NCBI GenBank assembly: GCA_947446335.1 | Contig: CANFGA010000068.1 | Location: 1 to 10,159 of the forward strand | Length of the DNA: 10,159 nt | Source: Oxalobacteraceae bacterium | GTDB lineage: Bacteria; Pseudomonadota; Gammaproteobacteria; Burkholderiales; Burkholderiaceae_D | Direction: 5' to 3' | In this document: piece by piece, positions 1 to 6,213 of the stretch | How positions within the stretch are numbered: position 1 is the stretch's first letter | Layout of the letters: each line of letters starts with the position of its first letter | Made by a program: the position numbers and the translations under genes | Notes under the pieces: generated by a model | What the model saw: only the letters and a program-made list of their open reading frames with translations | Database searches by the model: none | What the model was told of the DNA's origin: nothing

Positions 1-47
1 CCGGTGCCATAGTCGAGGTAAAGATCGTTGACGGATAATTCATTCAT
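1..47 (-). CDS. ABC transporter ATP-binding protein, N-terminal fragment (cut by left edge)
   Basis: Reading leftwards from an ATG at 47-45, the frame gives MNELSVNDLYLDYGT and then leaves the window. This resembles the first beta-strand of an ABC ATPase (short hydrophobic strand, then an aromatic A-loop-like Tyr before a Gly), as found about 30 residues ahead of the Walker A motif. It follows the permease gene on the same strand after 96 bp, which is where an FbpC/PotA-type ATPase sits in operons of the order binding protein, permease, ATPase. The ATG at 43 opens another frame that does not look like an ABC protein. The ribosome site is weak (a GAG about 9 bases upstream). Walker A, signature and Walker B motifs lie outside the window, so the call rests on 15 residues plus position. 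It would energise the permease encoded at 144-1919. Confidence 0.68.
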   Translation of the reverse strand, partial: MNELSVNDLYLDYGT

Positions 48-92
48 GATGGAAGTCTCGTTATATTTAATAATACAAAGCAATTTTGTAAA

Positions 93-155
93 TCAGCCAT
101 GCAGTTCAGCCATGCAACTCAGTTGTGCACTCAGTCATGTAACTCAGTTGTGCAG
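93..155 (-). repeat. Degenerate 12/13 bp tandem repeat straddling the permease stop codon
   Basis: On the minus strand five units run end to end and each ends in CTGA: CTGCACAACTGA (155-144), GTTACATGACTGA (143-131), GTGCACAACTGA (130-119), GTTGCATGGCTGA (118-106) and ACTGCATGGCTGA (105-93). The 12 and 13 bp units alternate, giving a 25 bp higher-order unit present twice with 3 mismatches, plus one extra half unit. The first unit contains the last codons (Leu-His-Asn-stop) of the permease gene, so the array looks like local duplication of the gene end. The junctions form a small palindrome, CAACTCAGTTG (115-125). The role is unknown; it could be a transcript 3'-end structure or a neutral minisatellite. 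Confidence 0.75.
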
Positions 156-1919
156 CTTCACGCCAAAGCGCAGTGCAATCCCCAGCCCGATCGCCACCAG
201 CGTGATGTTGATGAACGACAGCGCCGCCACCAGGTCGGTCGAGCCGCCGGCCCACAGCGAGACCAGCATCGCGCCGATCACCTCGGTGCCGGGCGAGAGC
301 AGGTAGACGCCGGTCGAATATTCGCGCTCGAAGATCAGGAACACCATCAGCCAGGCACCCAGCAAGCCGTACTTGATCAAGGGCAGCGTGACGTCGCGCG
401 TGACCTGGCCACGGCTGGCGCCGATCGCGCGCGCCGCCTCTTCCAGTTCCGGTCCGACCTGCAGCAGCGCGGTCGAAATCAGGCGCATGCCGTAAGCGAG
501 CCAGACCACCGAATACGCCAGCCACAAGGCGAAAATGGTCGAACGCACTTCGCGCAGCACAGGGATCAGGTGTGCACTCAACCACTGCGCGGCGCCGTTG
601 TCCATCATCTTCAGGATGCCGTCGAGCCAGGCCGGCACGAACAGGAACACCCACAGGAACGAGAGGCCGGCCAGCAAGCCCGGAATCGCGCGCGGCACCA
701 GCACGCTGTAATCGAGCAAACGCGTGATGCCGTCCTGCTTGCGGTGCATCGCCAGCGCGATCGCGCTGTAGCAAGCCACGGCCAGGGCGCCGCCGACGAC
801 ACCGATCAGGATCGTGTTCATGATGCCGCGCATCAGCGATGGCTGCTCCAGGATGTCGCGAAAGTGCTGCAAGGTCAGCACATCGGCGAGTTTGACGCCC
901 TCGCCCCAATACAACACGAACGAGCGCAGCGCGATGCCCGACAACGGCAGCACGATCGTGAAAATCAGCCAACCAGCCAGCAGCGCGAACGCCAGCCATT
1001 TCCAGCGCCCCAGCGGCATGACCTTGGTGCGCGCGCCCTTGCCCTTGATCGAGACATATTTGTTGGCCGATTTCAGCAGATGGCGCTGCAACATCACCAG
1101 CGGCATCGTCACCATCACCAGACAGACCGCGACGGCGGCCATCAGGTGATACGACGGCGTGCCCAGCTTGTTGGTCAGCTTGTACAGATAGGTGGCCAGC
1201 ACCAGATGGCCCTCCGGATCGCCCAGCACCAGCACCAGGCCGAACACTTCAAAGCCGAGAAAGAACACCAGCACGCCGGCATACGCCAGGGCCGGCATGA
1301 TCATCGGCAAGGACACGTTAAGCATGACCTGGATCGGCGAGGCACCGGCCACGCGGGCCGCTTCCTCGACATCCGAACCCAGGCTTTTCAGCGCCGACGA
1401 TGCATACAGATAAACGTGCGGCACATGCGTCAAGCCGGCGATGATGACGATGCTGGCAAAGGAATAGATGTTCCATGGGATGAAGCCAAGCAATTGCTTG
1501 ACCCAGATCGAATAGAAACCCACCGGTCCCATCGAGACCACGTAGCCGAAGCCCATCACCATCGGCGACACGAAGATCGGCACCAGCAGCAGCGGCGCGA
1601 TCCAGCTGCGCCCCGGCAAGTCGGTGCGGATCATCAAGAAGGCCAGCATCGCGCCCAGCGGCACCGCGATCGCGGCCAAGCCGCTGGCGAGGATCATCCC
1701 GTTCCAGAATGCCTGTGCGAAATCGGGATCGTCGAAGATGAAGCGATAGGCATCGAGGCCGAGTTCCTTGACCGGCATGAAGAACGGCGCCGACAGGAAG
1801 CTTTGATAGAAGATCAAGAGCAGCGGCAGGAAGACCGCGATGCAGGTCAGTGCGACGACCAGGCCGCGCGGCCAATTGAGGCGCGCCAGGCTGCGGCGCG
1901 GGAGGGTGGCAGTGTGCAT
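144..1919 (-). CDS. ABC transporter permease, fused two-domain Fe(3+)-type (FbpB-like)
   Basis: Inner-membrane channel subunit of an ABC importer, 591 residues from the chosen start. Two homologous halves of about six membrane helices each are visible. Each half carries an EAA coupling loop that would dock on the ATPase: EEAARVAGAS near residue 186 and EEAARAIGAS near residue 493. This duplicated layout and length are typical of the FbpB/AfuB class, which works with a single SBP_bac_6 binding protein. The substrate cannot be read from the permease. Start choice: ATG at 1919 (MHTATLPRRS) has a GGA 8 bases upstream; an in-frame ATG at 1937 and a TTG at 1943 have no ribosome site. The gene lies 142 bp after the binding-protein gene and 96 bp before the ATPase start, all on one strand. 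Its stop codon is the first unit of the tandem repeat at 93-155. Confidence 0.93.
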   Translation of the reverse strand: MHTATLPRRSLARLNWPRGLVVALTCIAVFLPLLLIFYQSFLSAPFFMPVKELGLDAYRFIFDDPDFAQAFWNGMILASGLAAIAVPLGAMLAFLMIRTDLPGRSWIAPLLLVPIFVSPMVMGFGYVVSMGPVGFYSIWVKQLLGFIPWNIYSFASIVIIAGLTHVPHVYLYASSALKSLGSDVEEAARVAGASPIQVMLNVSLPMIMPALAYAGVLVFFLGFEVFGLVLVLGDPEGHLVLATYLYKLTNKLGTPSYHLMAAVAVCLVMVTMPLVMLQRHLLKSANKYVSIKGKGARTKVMPLGRWKWLAFALLAGWLIFTIVLPLSGIALRSFVLYWGEGVKLADVLTLQHFRDILEQPSLMRGIMNTILIGVVGGALAVACYSAIALAMHRKQDGITRLLDYSVLVPRAIPGLLAGLSFLWVFLFVPAWLDGILKMMDNGAAQWLSAHLIPVLREVRSTIFALWLAYSVVWLAYGMRLISTALLQVGPELEEAARAIGASRGQVTRDVTLPLIKYGLLGAWLMVFLIFEREYSTGVYLLSPGTEVIGAMLVSLWAGGSTDLVAALSFINITLVAIGLGIALRFGVKLHN

Positions 1920-1970
1920 GACTGGAATCCGATACATGGTCAAAACAAGAAAAAAGAACGAACCGCTCCC

Positions 1971-1986
1971 TTCCGGCGAGCCGGAA
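1971..1986 (-). other. Inverted repeat (short hairpin) upstream of the permease gene
   Basis: TTCCGG, CTCG, CCGGAA on the minus strand gives a perfect 6 bp stem with a four-base loop, flanked on its 5' side by a run of six T (shared with the palindrome at 1993-2002). It sits about 50 bp ahead of the permease start in the spacer between the binding-protein and permease genes. It could help set relative expression of the two genes, but no functional evidence is visible. Confidence 0.45.
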
Positions 1987-2041
1987 AAAATTCACCAAGG
2001 TGGTGCGGGTGTCAGGCGCAGGCCGGGGATCTGGCCTGCGC
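1985..2041 (-). terminator. Intercistronic hairpin region, candidate attenuator or mRNA 3'-end stabiliser
   Basis: About 20 bases after the binding-protein stop, the minus strand carries GCGCAGGCC, an eight-base loop, then GGCCTGCGC (2041-2033 with 2024-2016), a perfect 9 bp GC-rich stem. Fourteen bases further on there is a CACCTTGGTG palindrome (2002-1993) followed by AA and six T. A strong stem, then a second dyad with a T run, between a binding-protein gene and its permease is the arrangement known to give partial termination or protection of the upstream message, so that binding protein is made in excess. The T run does not directly follow the 9 bp stem, so full intrinsic termination is uncertain. 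Confidence 0.5.
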
Positions 2042-2061
2042 TGCCGGGCTTGTTTGCCGGG

Positions 2062-3150
2062 TTACTTCTTGCCGGCGGTTTCTTTCCACTGCTTCAGGAA
2101 AGCCATGCGCTTGGCAGGTGCCAGGTAGCCGAGGATGATCGGATGAACCGGAATCGGCTTGATGTTGGCGGCGCCGATCTGCTTGATCAGGTCGCTTGAT
2201 GTGGTCTCGCCGGTCACGTCGGCGCGGATCGCGAACAGCTTGGCGCCGTTGGCAACCACAGTCTGGCCGCGGTGCGACAGCAGATAATCGGTCCACAGCT
2301 TGGCTGCGTTGACGTTTTTGGCCGCCTTGTTGATGAACAGCACGCGCGACATGATCAAGGTGTAATCCTTGGGCAACACGACGCCGATCGATGGATCGGT
2401 CTTCGCGCGCACCAGAGCATACGAGCCCAGCACGTTATAACCGATCAAGTTCTCGCCCGACGAGATGCGCTCCATCATCGTGCCGGTCGACGATTGGACG
2501 CGCACCCTGGCTACGCCAAAGGCATTTTCCAGCGCTGAAAATTGTGCATTTTCTTTCGCATCCTGGGTCATGAACATGAAGCCGACGCCGGATTTTTCGA
2601 TGTCGTAGGTGGTGACCTTGTCCTTGAATTTGGGCTGCTCGATCAATTTGGCGAAATCGGCGTGCGTCTGCGGCACTTCCTTGGCGTCGACCAGGCGCTT
2701 GTTGTAGACAATCGCGGCCGGTTCGAACGTGGTGCCATAGGCGGTGTCGTCCCAGACGGCCCAACCCGGAATCTTGGATACTTCCATCGACTTGTATTTG
2801 AGCGCATAGCCGTCCGAGGCGAGGCGCATCTGCAAGTCCATCGAGGACGACCACATGACGTCGGCGGTGTTGCCGCCGGCCGCCACTTCGGAGATGAAGC
2901 GGTTGTAGACCTCGGTCGAATTCATGTCGTTGTATTCGACCGAAATGCCCGGATACAGCGCGCTGAAATCCTTGATCAATGGCGCCGCAGCCTTGCTGTC
3001 GGTAGCGCCGTAGATGACGACCTTGGCCTCTTTTTTTGCCGCATCGATGATTTTCTGGTAATCAGCCGGATAGCCGGCCGGAACCTGCGCCAGCGCGGCG
3101 CCGGCCAAGGAAATTGTCCATGCAGCGGCTATCGTGTTTTTGATAAACAT
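2062..3150 (-). CDS. ABC transporter periplasmic substrate-binding protein, Fe(3+)-type family (SBP_bac_6, COG1840-like)
   Basis: Periplasmic solute receptor of 362 residues, the usual length for AfuA/FbpA-type proteins. Residues 1-21 form a Sec signal peptide (Lys4, a hydrophobic core, then GAALA before Gln22). The mature protein opens with a helix (YQKIIDAAKKEAKVVIYGAT), as is typical of the family. It would deliver its ligand to the permease encoded at 144-1919. Family members bind Fe(3+), phosphorylated sugars, phosphonates or other small anions. In FbpA two adjacent tyrosines bind iron; in the matching segment here (IGYNVLGSYAL, 236-246) my by-eye alignment puts Gly-Ser in their place, so iron is doubtful. 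Start ATG 3150 is well supported by GGAG 7 bases upstream. A T7 run at 3031-3037 lies inside the gene without breaking the frame. Confidence 0.93.
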   Translation of the reverse strand: MFIKNTIAAAWTISLAGAALAQVPAGYPADYQKIIDAAKKEAKVVIYGATDSKAAAPLIKDFSALYPGISVEYNDMNSTEVYNRFISEVAAGGNTADVMWSSSMDLQMRLASDGYALKYKSMEVSKIPGWAVWDDTAYGTTFEPAAIVYNKRLVDAKEVPQTHADFAKLIEQPKFKDKVTTYDIEKSGVGFMFMTQDAKENAQFSALENAFGVARVRVQSSTGTMMERISSGENLIGYNVLGSYALVRAKTDPSIGVVLPKDYTLIMSRVLFINKAAKNVNAAKLWTDYLLSHRGQTVVANGAKLFAIRADVTGETTSSDLIKQIGAANIKPIPVHPIILGYLAPAKRMAFLKQWKETAGKK

Positions 3151-3185
3151 GTCTTGTCTCCGTTATTATAGAATTTTTTACAACA

Positions 3186-4154
3186 TCAGCGCATCAAGCC
3201 CAGTTCCCTGGCGCGCTTGCCATAGTCAGCCACCGCTTTTTTGACATGCACCGTCAATCCATTGCCGCTCAGCGCGAGCGGGTACAAGCCATGAGCGGCG
3301 CGCGCCTGGGCAAATTGCGTGCTGGCCAGGATGGTGTCGAAATGGGCGACCCACTGCCGGTAATCGGCATCGCTGACCTGTGGCCCCATCCAGAGGCCGC
3401 GGATCACCGGCCACACCAGATCGATGCCTTGCTCGCGCGCAGTCGGCACCTGTGCCAGTTTGCCCGGCAAACGCTGCCCGGACAGCACTGCCAGCACCCG
3501 GATTTGACTGCTGCCGGCATACAAGGTCGCCTCCGACGCATCGCCCGAGACCACTTGCACATGACCGGCTTGCATCGCGGTGAACGATTCGCCGCCGCCT
3601 TCCAGCGCCACGAAGCGCAGCACCTTGGGATCGATGCCGGCTTGCTTGACCAGCAGCGCCATCTTGACCCAGTCCTGGCTGCCGATGGTGCCGGAGACAC
3701 CGATCAAGACCTGGTCCGGATCGCGCTTCAAGGCCGCAATCAAGTCCGCCAGCGTCTTGTATGGCGCATCGGCGCGCACCGCGATCATGCCGTAATCGAC
3801 ACCGAGCGCAGCGACCCAACGCACGTCGGCCGCGCTAGCGTTGCCGAATTTTCCCTGCGCCAAGTTGAGCAGCGAACCGCCGGAAAACACGACCAGCGTA
3901 TCGGCTTCGGCGCGCCGCTGCGACACCAGCGTATGCCAGGCGACTGCCCCTATGCCGCCCGGCATGTAACTGATGCGCACTTCTTGCTGGGCCTGCGCTG
4001 GCAGCGCCTGCAAGCCTGTTTGCACCAGCTTGCAGGTGAGATCCATCGCCCCGCCCGGCTTGGACGGGACGATGCATTCGACTGCGCCAGCGGCGCTACC
4101 AAACATCGTCAGCAGCAGCGACGCTGCGACCGATCGTGCCAGGCAACTTGTCAT
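3186..4154 (-). CDS. Bug/TctC-family periplasmic receptor (tripartite tricarboxylate type), without TctA/TctB in the window
   Basis: Periplasmic solute-binding protein of 322 residues, normal for the Bug family. Residues 1-24 are a signal peptide ending SAAGA before Val25. The ligand-loop signature is clear: IVPSKPGGAMD (28-38), where the PGG..D motif binds a carboxylate in known members, followed by a second loop YMPGGIGAVA. The mature protein has only two cysteines, C27 and C41, bracketing this loop. Bug proteins normally feed a TctA/TctB membrane pair, and some, such as BctC of Bordetella, also signal to a TctE-type kinase. Here no TctAB is seen. The gene lies between the porin (9 bp away) and the ABC binding protein (35 bp away), and a TctDE pair is divergent. 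A co-receptor or sensing role is inferred. No Shine-Dalgarno precedes the ATG at 4154, so translational coupling to the porin gene is likely. Confidence 0.92.
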   Translation of the reverse strand: MTSCLARSVAASLLLTMFGSAAGAVECIVPSKPGGAMDLTCKLVQTGLQALPAQAQQEVRISYMPGGIGAVAWHTLVSQRRAEADTLVVFSGGSLLNLAQGKFGNASAADVRWVAALGVDYGMIAVRADAPYKTLADLIAALKRDPDQVLIGVSGTIGSQDWVKMALLVKQAGIDPKVLRFVALEGGGESFTAMQAGHVQVVSGDASEATLYAGSSQIRVLAVLSGQRLPGKLAQVPTAREQGIDLVWPVIRGLWMGPQVSDADYRQWVAHFDTILASTQFAQARAAHGLYPLALSGNGLTVHVKKAVADYGKRARELGLMR

Positions 4155-4163
4155 CGCGTCAGG

Positions 4164-5267
4164 TCAGAAACGATGCTGGACGCCGGCCATCACGCCGCGC
4201 TGGCTGTTGCCGAAACCGGCATCGTCGCGCGAGAGGCTGACCAGCTTGTCGTTCTTGGCCTTGGCATAGGCGGCGGCGACATACAGATCGGTGCGCTTGG
4301 ACAGTGCGTACTTGAAGCGTCCCACGTACATGATCGGATCGGCGTCCGCATTGGCGGCGACATTTTTTACATTCTGGTAATAAACGACGCCAGTGAGCGA
4401 AATCGCCGGTGTAGTCTGGTAAGTCACGCCGCCCCAGTACAGATCGCCGCGCAAGTCGGCGGTGGTGGGCACGTTCGAATCGAGCTTGTAGTCGCGCACC
4501 GCAGCCTGGATTTTCAACGGGCCTTCGGTGTACGATGCGCCCAGATGATAAGCGGTGGTCTTGTCGCGATTGCCGTTGGCCGGCACGGTATTGCCGTTGA
4601 TTTGTTCATACGTTGCCACCAGCGCAAACGGGCCCACGCCATATTGCGCGCCGAACGCCATCTTGCGGCTGTCGGCGGCGCTGCTCGCTTGTTCGCCGAA
4701 GCCATAGCTGGCGCCAAACTTGACCGGACCGACCGTGCCGGCATACTTGATCAGATTGTCAAATGCAGTCGTCATGCCGTACTTGCTCGGGCTGCCCGTG
4801 GCACCGGTGGTCGCATTGCTCGACGTGGCCCATGAATAGGATGGCGCATAGCCCATCGGATCGAACGGCAACATGAAATCATAGACGGTGGTAAACGAAC
4901 GGCCCACGACCACGCGGCCGAAGTCCCCTTCCAGACCGACATTGGCCTGGCGCTTGAACAAGGGCTGCGTAGCTCCGCCATCGATGTTGCCGGTGTCGAG
5001 CGAGAGGCCGCCTTCCAGATTGAAGATGGCCTTCAAGCCATTGCCCAGGTCTTCGCTGCCACGGATGCCCCAGCGCGATGTATTCTGGCCACCCGAGGTG
5101 ATGCGTGTCACGGAGGATTTGCCGGCGTTGGCATTGTTGACATTGTCGATGCCGACGTCGAGCAAGCCATAGATGGTGACATTCGATTGCGCGTGGGCGG
5201 CGCCAGCGGCGGCCACGGTTGCCAGGACGGCAAGAAAGAGTGCGCTGTGCTTCAAGGTGTACTTCAT
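4164..5267 (-). CDS. Outer-membrane general porin (Gram-negative porin family, betaproteobacterial OmpC-like)
   Basis: Trimeric 16-stranded beta-barrel porin of 367 residues, the usual size. A signal peptide spans residues 1-26 (Lys2, Lys6, a long Ala/Leu/Val core, GAAHA then Gln27). The mature protein starts QSNVTIYGLLDVGI, the classic first strand of Burkholderiales porins. Other family marks are SRWGIRGSEDLGNGLKAIFN, the RVVVGR strand near the pore-loop region, and a C-terminal phenylalanine (VQHRF) that is the BAM recognition signal. It would admit the solute handled by the downstream Bug and ABC proteins. Start ATG 5267 is fixed by a GGAG ribosome site 6 bases upstream. It is the first gene of the minus-strand operon and is divergent from the response-regulator gene. 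The stop lies 9 bp before the Bug gene. Confidence 0.95.
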   Translation of the reverse strand: MKYTLKHSALFLAVLATVAAAGAAHAQSNVTIYGLLDVGIDNVNNANAGKSSVTRITSGGQNTSRWGIRGSEDLGNGLKAIFNLEGGLSLDTGNIDGGATQPLFKRQANVGLEGDFGRVVVGRSFTTVYDFMLPFDPMGYAPSYSWATSSNATTGATGSPSKYGMTTAFDNLIKYAGTVGPVKFGASYGFGEQASSAADSRKMAFGAQYGVGPFALVATYEQINGNTVPANGNRDKTTAYHLGASYTEGPLKIQAAVRDYKLDSNVPTTADLRGDLYWGGVTYQTTPAISLTGVVYYQNVKNVAANADADPIMYVGRFKYALSKRTDLYVAAAYAKAKNDKLVSLSRDDAGFGNSQRGVMAGVQHRF

Positions 5268-5293
5268 ATCGATCTCCGTAAATATAATTATTG

Positions 5294-5310
5294 GTGATGA
5301 AGCTCATCAC
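5294..5310. repeat. Perfect inverted repeat in the porin leader/promoter
   Basis: GTGATGA, AGC, TCATCAC is a perfect 7 bp dyad with a three-base centre. It lies about 27 bp upstream of the porin ATG and directly abuts a second dyad, TCCTG, CGAAT, CAGGA (5311-5325). It could be an operator for a dimeric regulator or a hairpin in the porin mRNA leader. The sequence does not decide between these. Confidence 0.6.
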
Positions 5311-5328
5311 TCCTGCGAATCAGGAAAC

Positions 5329-5367
5329 AATATAATAGATTCTTCCTTTCAATTGGCTTTCAATTTT
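5329..5367 (-). promoter_or_regulatory. Candidate activator-dependent porin promoter: 11 bp-period direct repeat plus -10 hexamer
   Basis: On the minus strand AATTGAAAG occurs at 5365-5357 and again at 5354-5346, exactly 11 bp (one helical turn) apart. After 11 bp comes the -10-like hexamer TATATT (5334-5329). Tandem half-sites one turn apart that replace the -35 and end about 10-11 bp before the -10 are the known arrangement for OmpR/PhoB-family activators. The divergently encoded TctD-like regulator is the obvious candidate to bind here. Predicted transcription would start near 5322, leaving a leader of about 55 nt that contains the dyad at 5294-5310. This is inferred from spacing and sequence only. 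Confidence 0.42.
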
Positions 5368-5511
5368 TCTCTACTCGATCGCTTGTCGTTGTACCGCCAC
5401 AACACCAGCACAGCGCCATCATTTTTGCCTGCGGCCTTTGCCGGAGCCACCCTTGCAGGCTTACACTGCGTCTTTCTCGATACAGGCCAAGAGACAGGCC
5501 AAGGCAAAAAA

Positions 5512-6213
5512 ATGCGCATTTTATTGGTGGAAGACCATCTGGAACTGTCGCACTGGCTGGCCAAGGCGCTGCGCGATGCGCGCCTGACGGTCGAGACGGT
5601 GGCCGACGGTTTTGACGCCGATACCTTGCTGCATACGCAAGACTATGCGCTGGTGATACTCGACCTGACGCTGCCGAAAATGGATGGACTGGACGTGCTC
5701 AAGCGCTTGCGCGCGCGCCCCGGTGCGCGCGGCAAGACCCCGGTGCTGATCCTGACCGCGCGCGGCGGCCTGGACGACCGGGTTCAGGGCTTGAATCTGG
5801 GCGCTGACGATTACCTGGCCAAGCCCTTCGAACTGGCCGAACTGGAAGCGCGCGTGAAAGCCTTGCTGCGCCGCAGCCAGGGCAACGAAGCGCTGGTCTA
5901 CCAGTGCGGCGCGCTCGATTTTGACACCGTCACGCGCCGCTTCAGCCACGGTGCGCTGACCTTGGCCTTGACGCCGCGCGAACATGCGGTGCTGGAAGGC
6001 TTGATCACCCGTTCCGGGCGCGCCGTGTCGAAAGAAAAGTTGTTCGGCGAAGTCTTCGCGCTCGATGACGATGTCAACCTCGATGCGATCGAACTGCTGA
6101 TCCACCGCGTGCGCAAGAAACTCGACAGCAGTTTGCCCAACGCGGCCGTGATCACCACGCTGCGCGGCATCGGCTATGTGCTGCAACCCAAAATCATGCC
6201 GCCGCCGCAATGA
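5512..6213 (+). CDS. tctD: Response regulator, OmpR/PhoB family, TctD-like
   Basis: Cytoplasmic DNA-binding response regulator of 233 residues. An N-terminal receiver (about 1-118) has the acidic pair E7-D8, the phospho-acceptor D51 (VILDLTLPKMDG), T82 and the conserved K104 (LAKPFE). The C-terminal winged-helix domain (about 130-228) ends with the family's typical RVRKKL and TLRGIGYVL motifs. It is expected to be phosphorylated by the kinase encoded immediately downstream and to control the divergent porin/ABC operon. The start at 5512 begins the receiver strand (MRILLVEDH) with AAGG 7 bases upstream. The frame stays open upstream to 5173, but that part overlaps the porin gene and is not receiver-like. 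Its stop overlaps the kinase start as ATGA. The TctD assignment rests on the TctE-like partner and the neighbouring TctC-like and porin genes. Confidence 0.91.
   Translation: MRILLVEDHLELSHWLAKALRDARLTVETVADGFDADTLLHTQDYALVILDLTLPKMDGLDVLKRLRARPGARGKTPVLILTARGGLDDRVQGLNLGADDYLAKPFELAELEARVKALLRRSQGNEALVYQCGALDFDTVTRRFSHGALTLALTPREHAVLEGLITRSGRAVSKEKLFGEVFALDDDVNLDAIELLIHRVRKKLDSSLPNAAVITTLRGIGYVLQPKIMPPPQ

Larger units (their letters stand above)
5268..5511. promoter_or_regulatory. Divergent regulatory region between the porin operon and the tctDE-like genes
   Basis: This 244 bp spacer is AT-rich on the porin side and serves both directions. Visible elements are: GGAG of the porin at 5274-5277; the inverted repeat GTGATGA/AGC/TCATCAC at 5294-5310; a second one, TCCTG/CGAAT/CAGGA, at 5311-5325; and a TATAAT at 5331-5336 on the plus strand that overlaps TATATT on the minus strand (5334-5329). 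There is also a direct repeat with 11 bp period at 5346-5367, a loose plus-strand promoter TTGCCG (5438-5443), 18 bp, TACACT (5462-5467), and the AAGG ribosome site of the response regulator at 5501-5504. None of the -10 hexamers facing the porin has a good -35, which fits activator-dependent transcription. Confidence 0.6.

Noticed and set aside
93..155. CRISPR-like array
   Set aside because: Units are 12-13 bp, contiguous and degenerate with no unique spacers; it is a short tandem repeat.
99..2138. A very long plus-strand open frame opposite the permease gene
   Set aside because: Its product is rich in His, Gln, Arg and Asp with no domain logic, typical of the antisense of a GC-rich gene; the minus-strand permease has clear membrane helices and EAA loops.
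3031..3037. T7 (A7 in the mRNA) run inside the binding-protein gene as a frameshift or phase-variation site
   Set aside because: The frame is intact across it, it encodes an ordinary Lys-Lys pair, and nothing downstream suggests programmed slippage.
3165..3170. TATAAT on the minus strand just ahead of the ABC binding-protein gene
   Set aside because: No acceptable -35 at 16-18 bp, and it almost touches the ribosome site; more likely just AT-rich spacer.
3246..4835. A 529-codon plus-strand open frame opposite the Bug and porin genes
   Set aside because: It spans two well-supported minus-strand genes and has shadow-like composition with no recognisable family.
5427..5460. GCCTGC/GCAGGC inverted repeat in the response-regulator leader
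   Set aside because: Only a 6 bp stem around a 22-base loop in GC-rich sequence; easily due to chance.
5173..5511. Upstream extension of the response regulator by 113 codons
   Set aside because: It overlaps the start of the porin gene and adds no receiver-like sequence; the ATG at 5512 has a ribosome site and starts exactly at the receiver's first strand.
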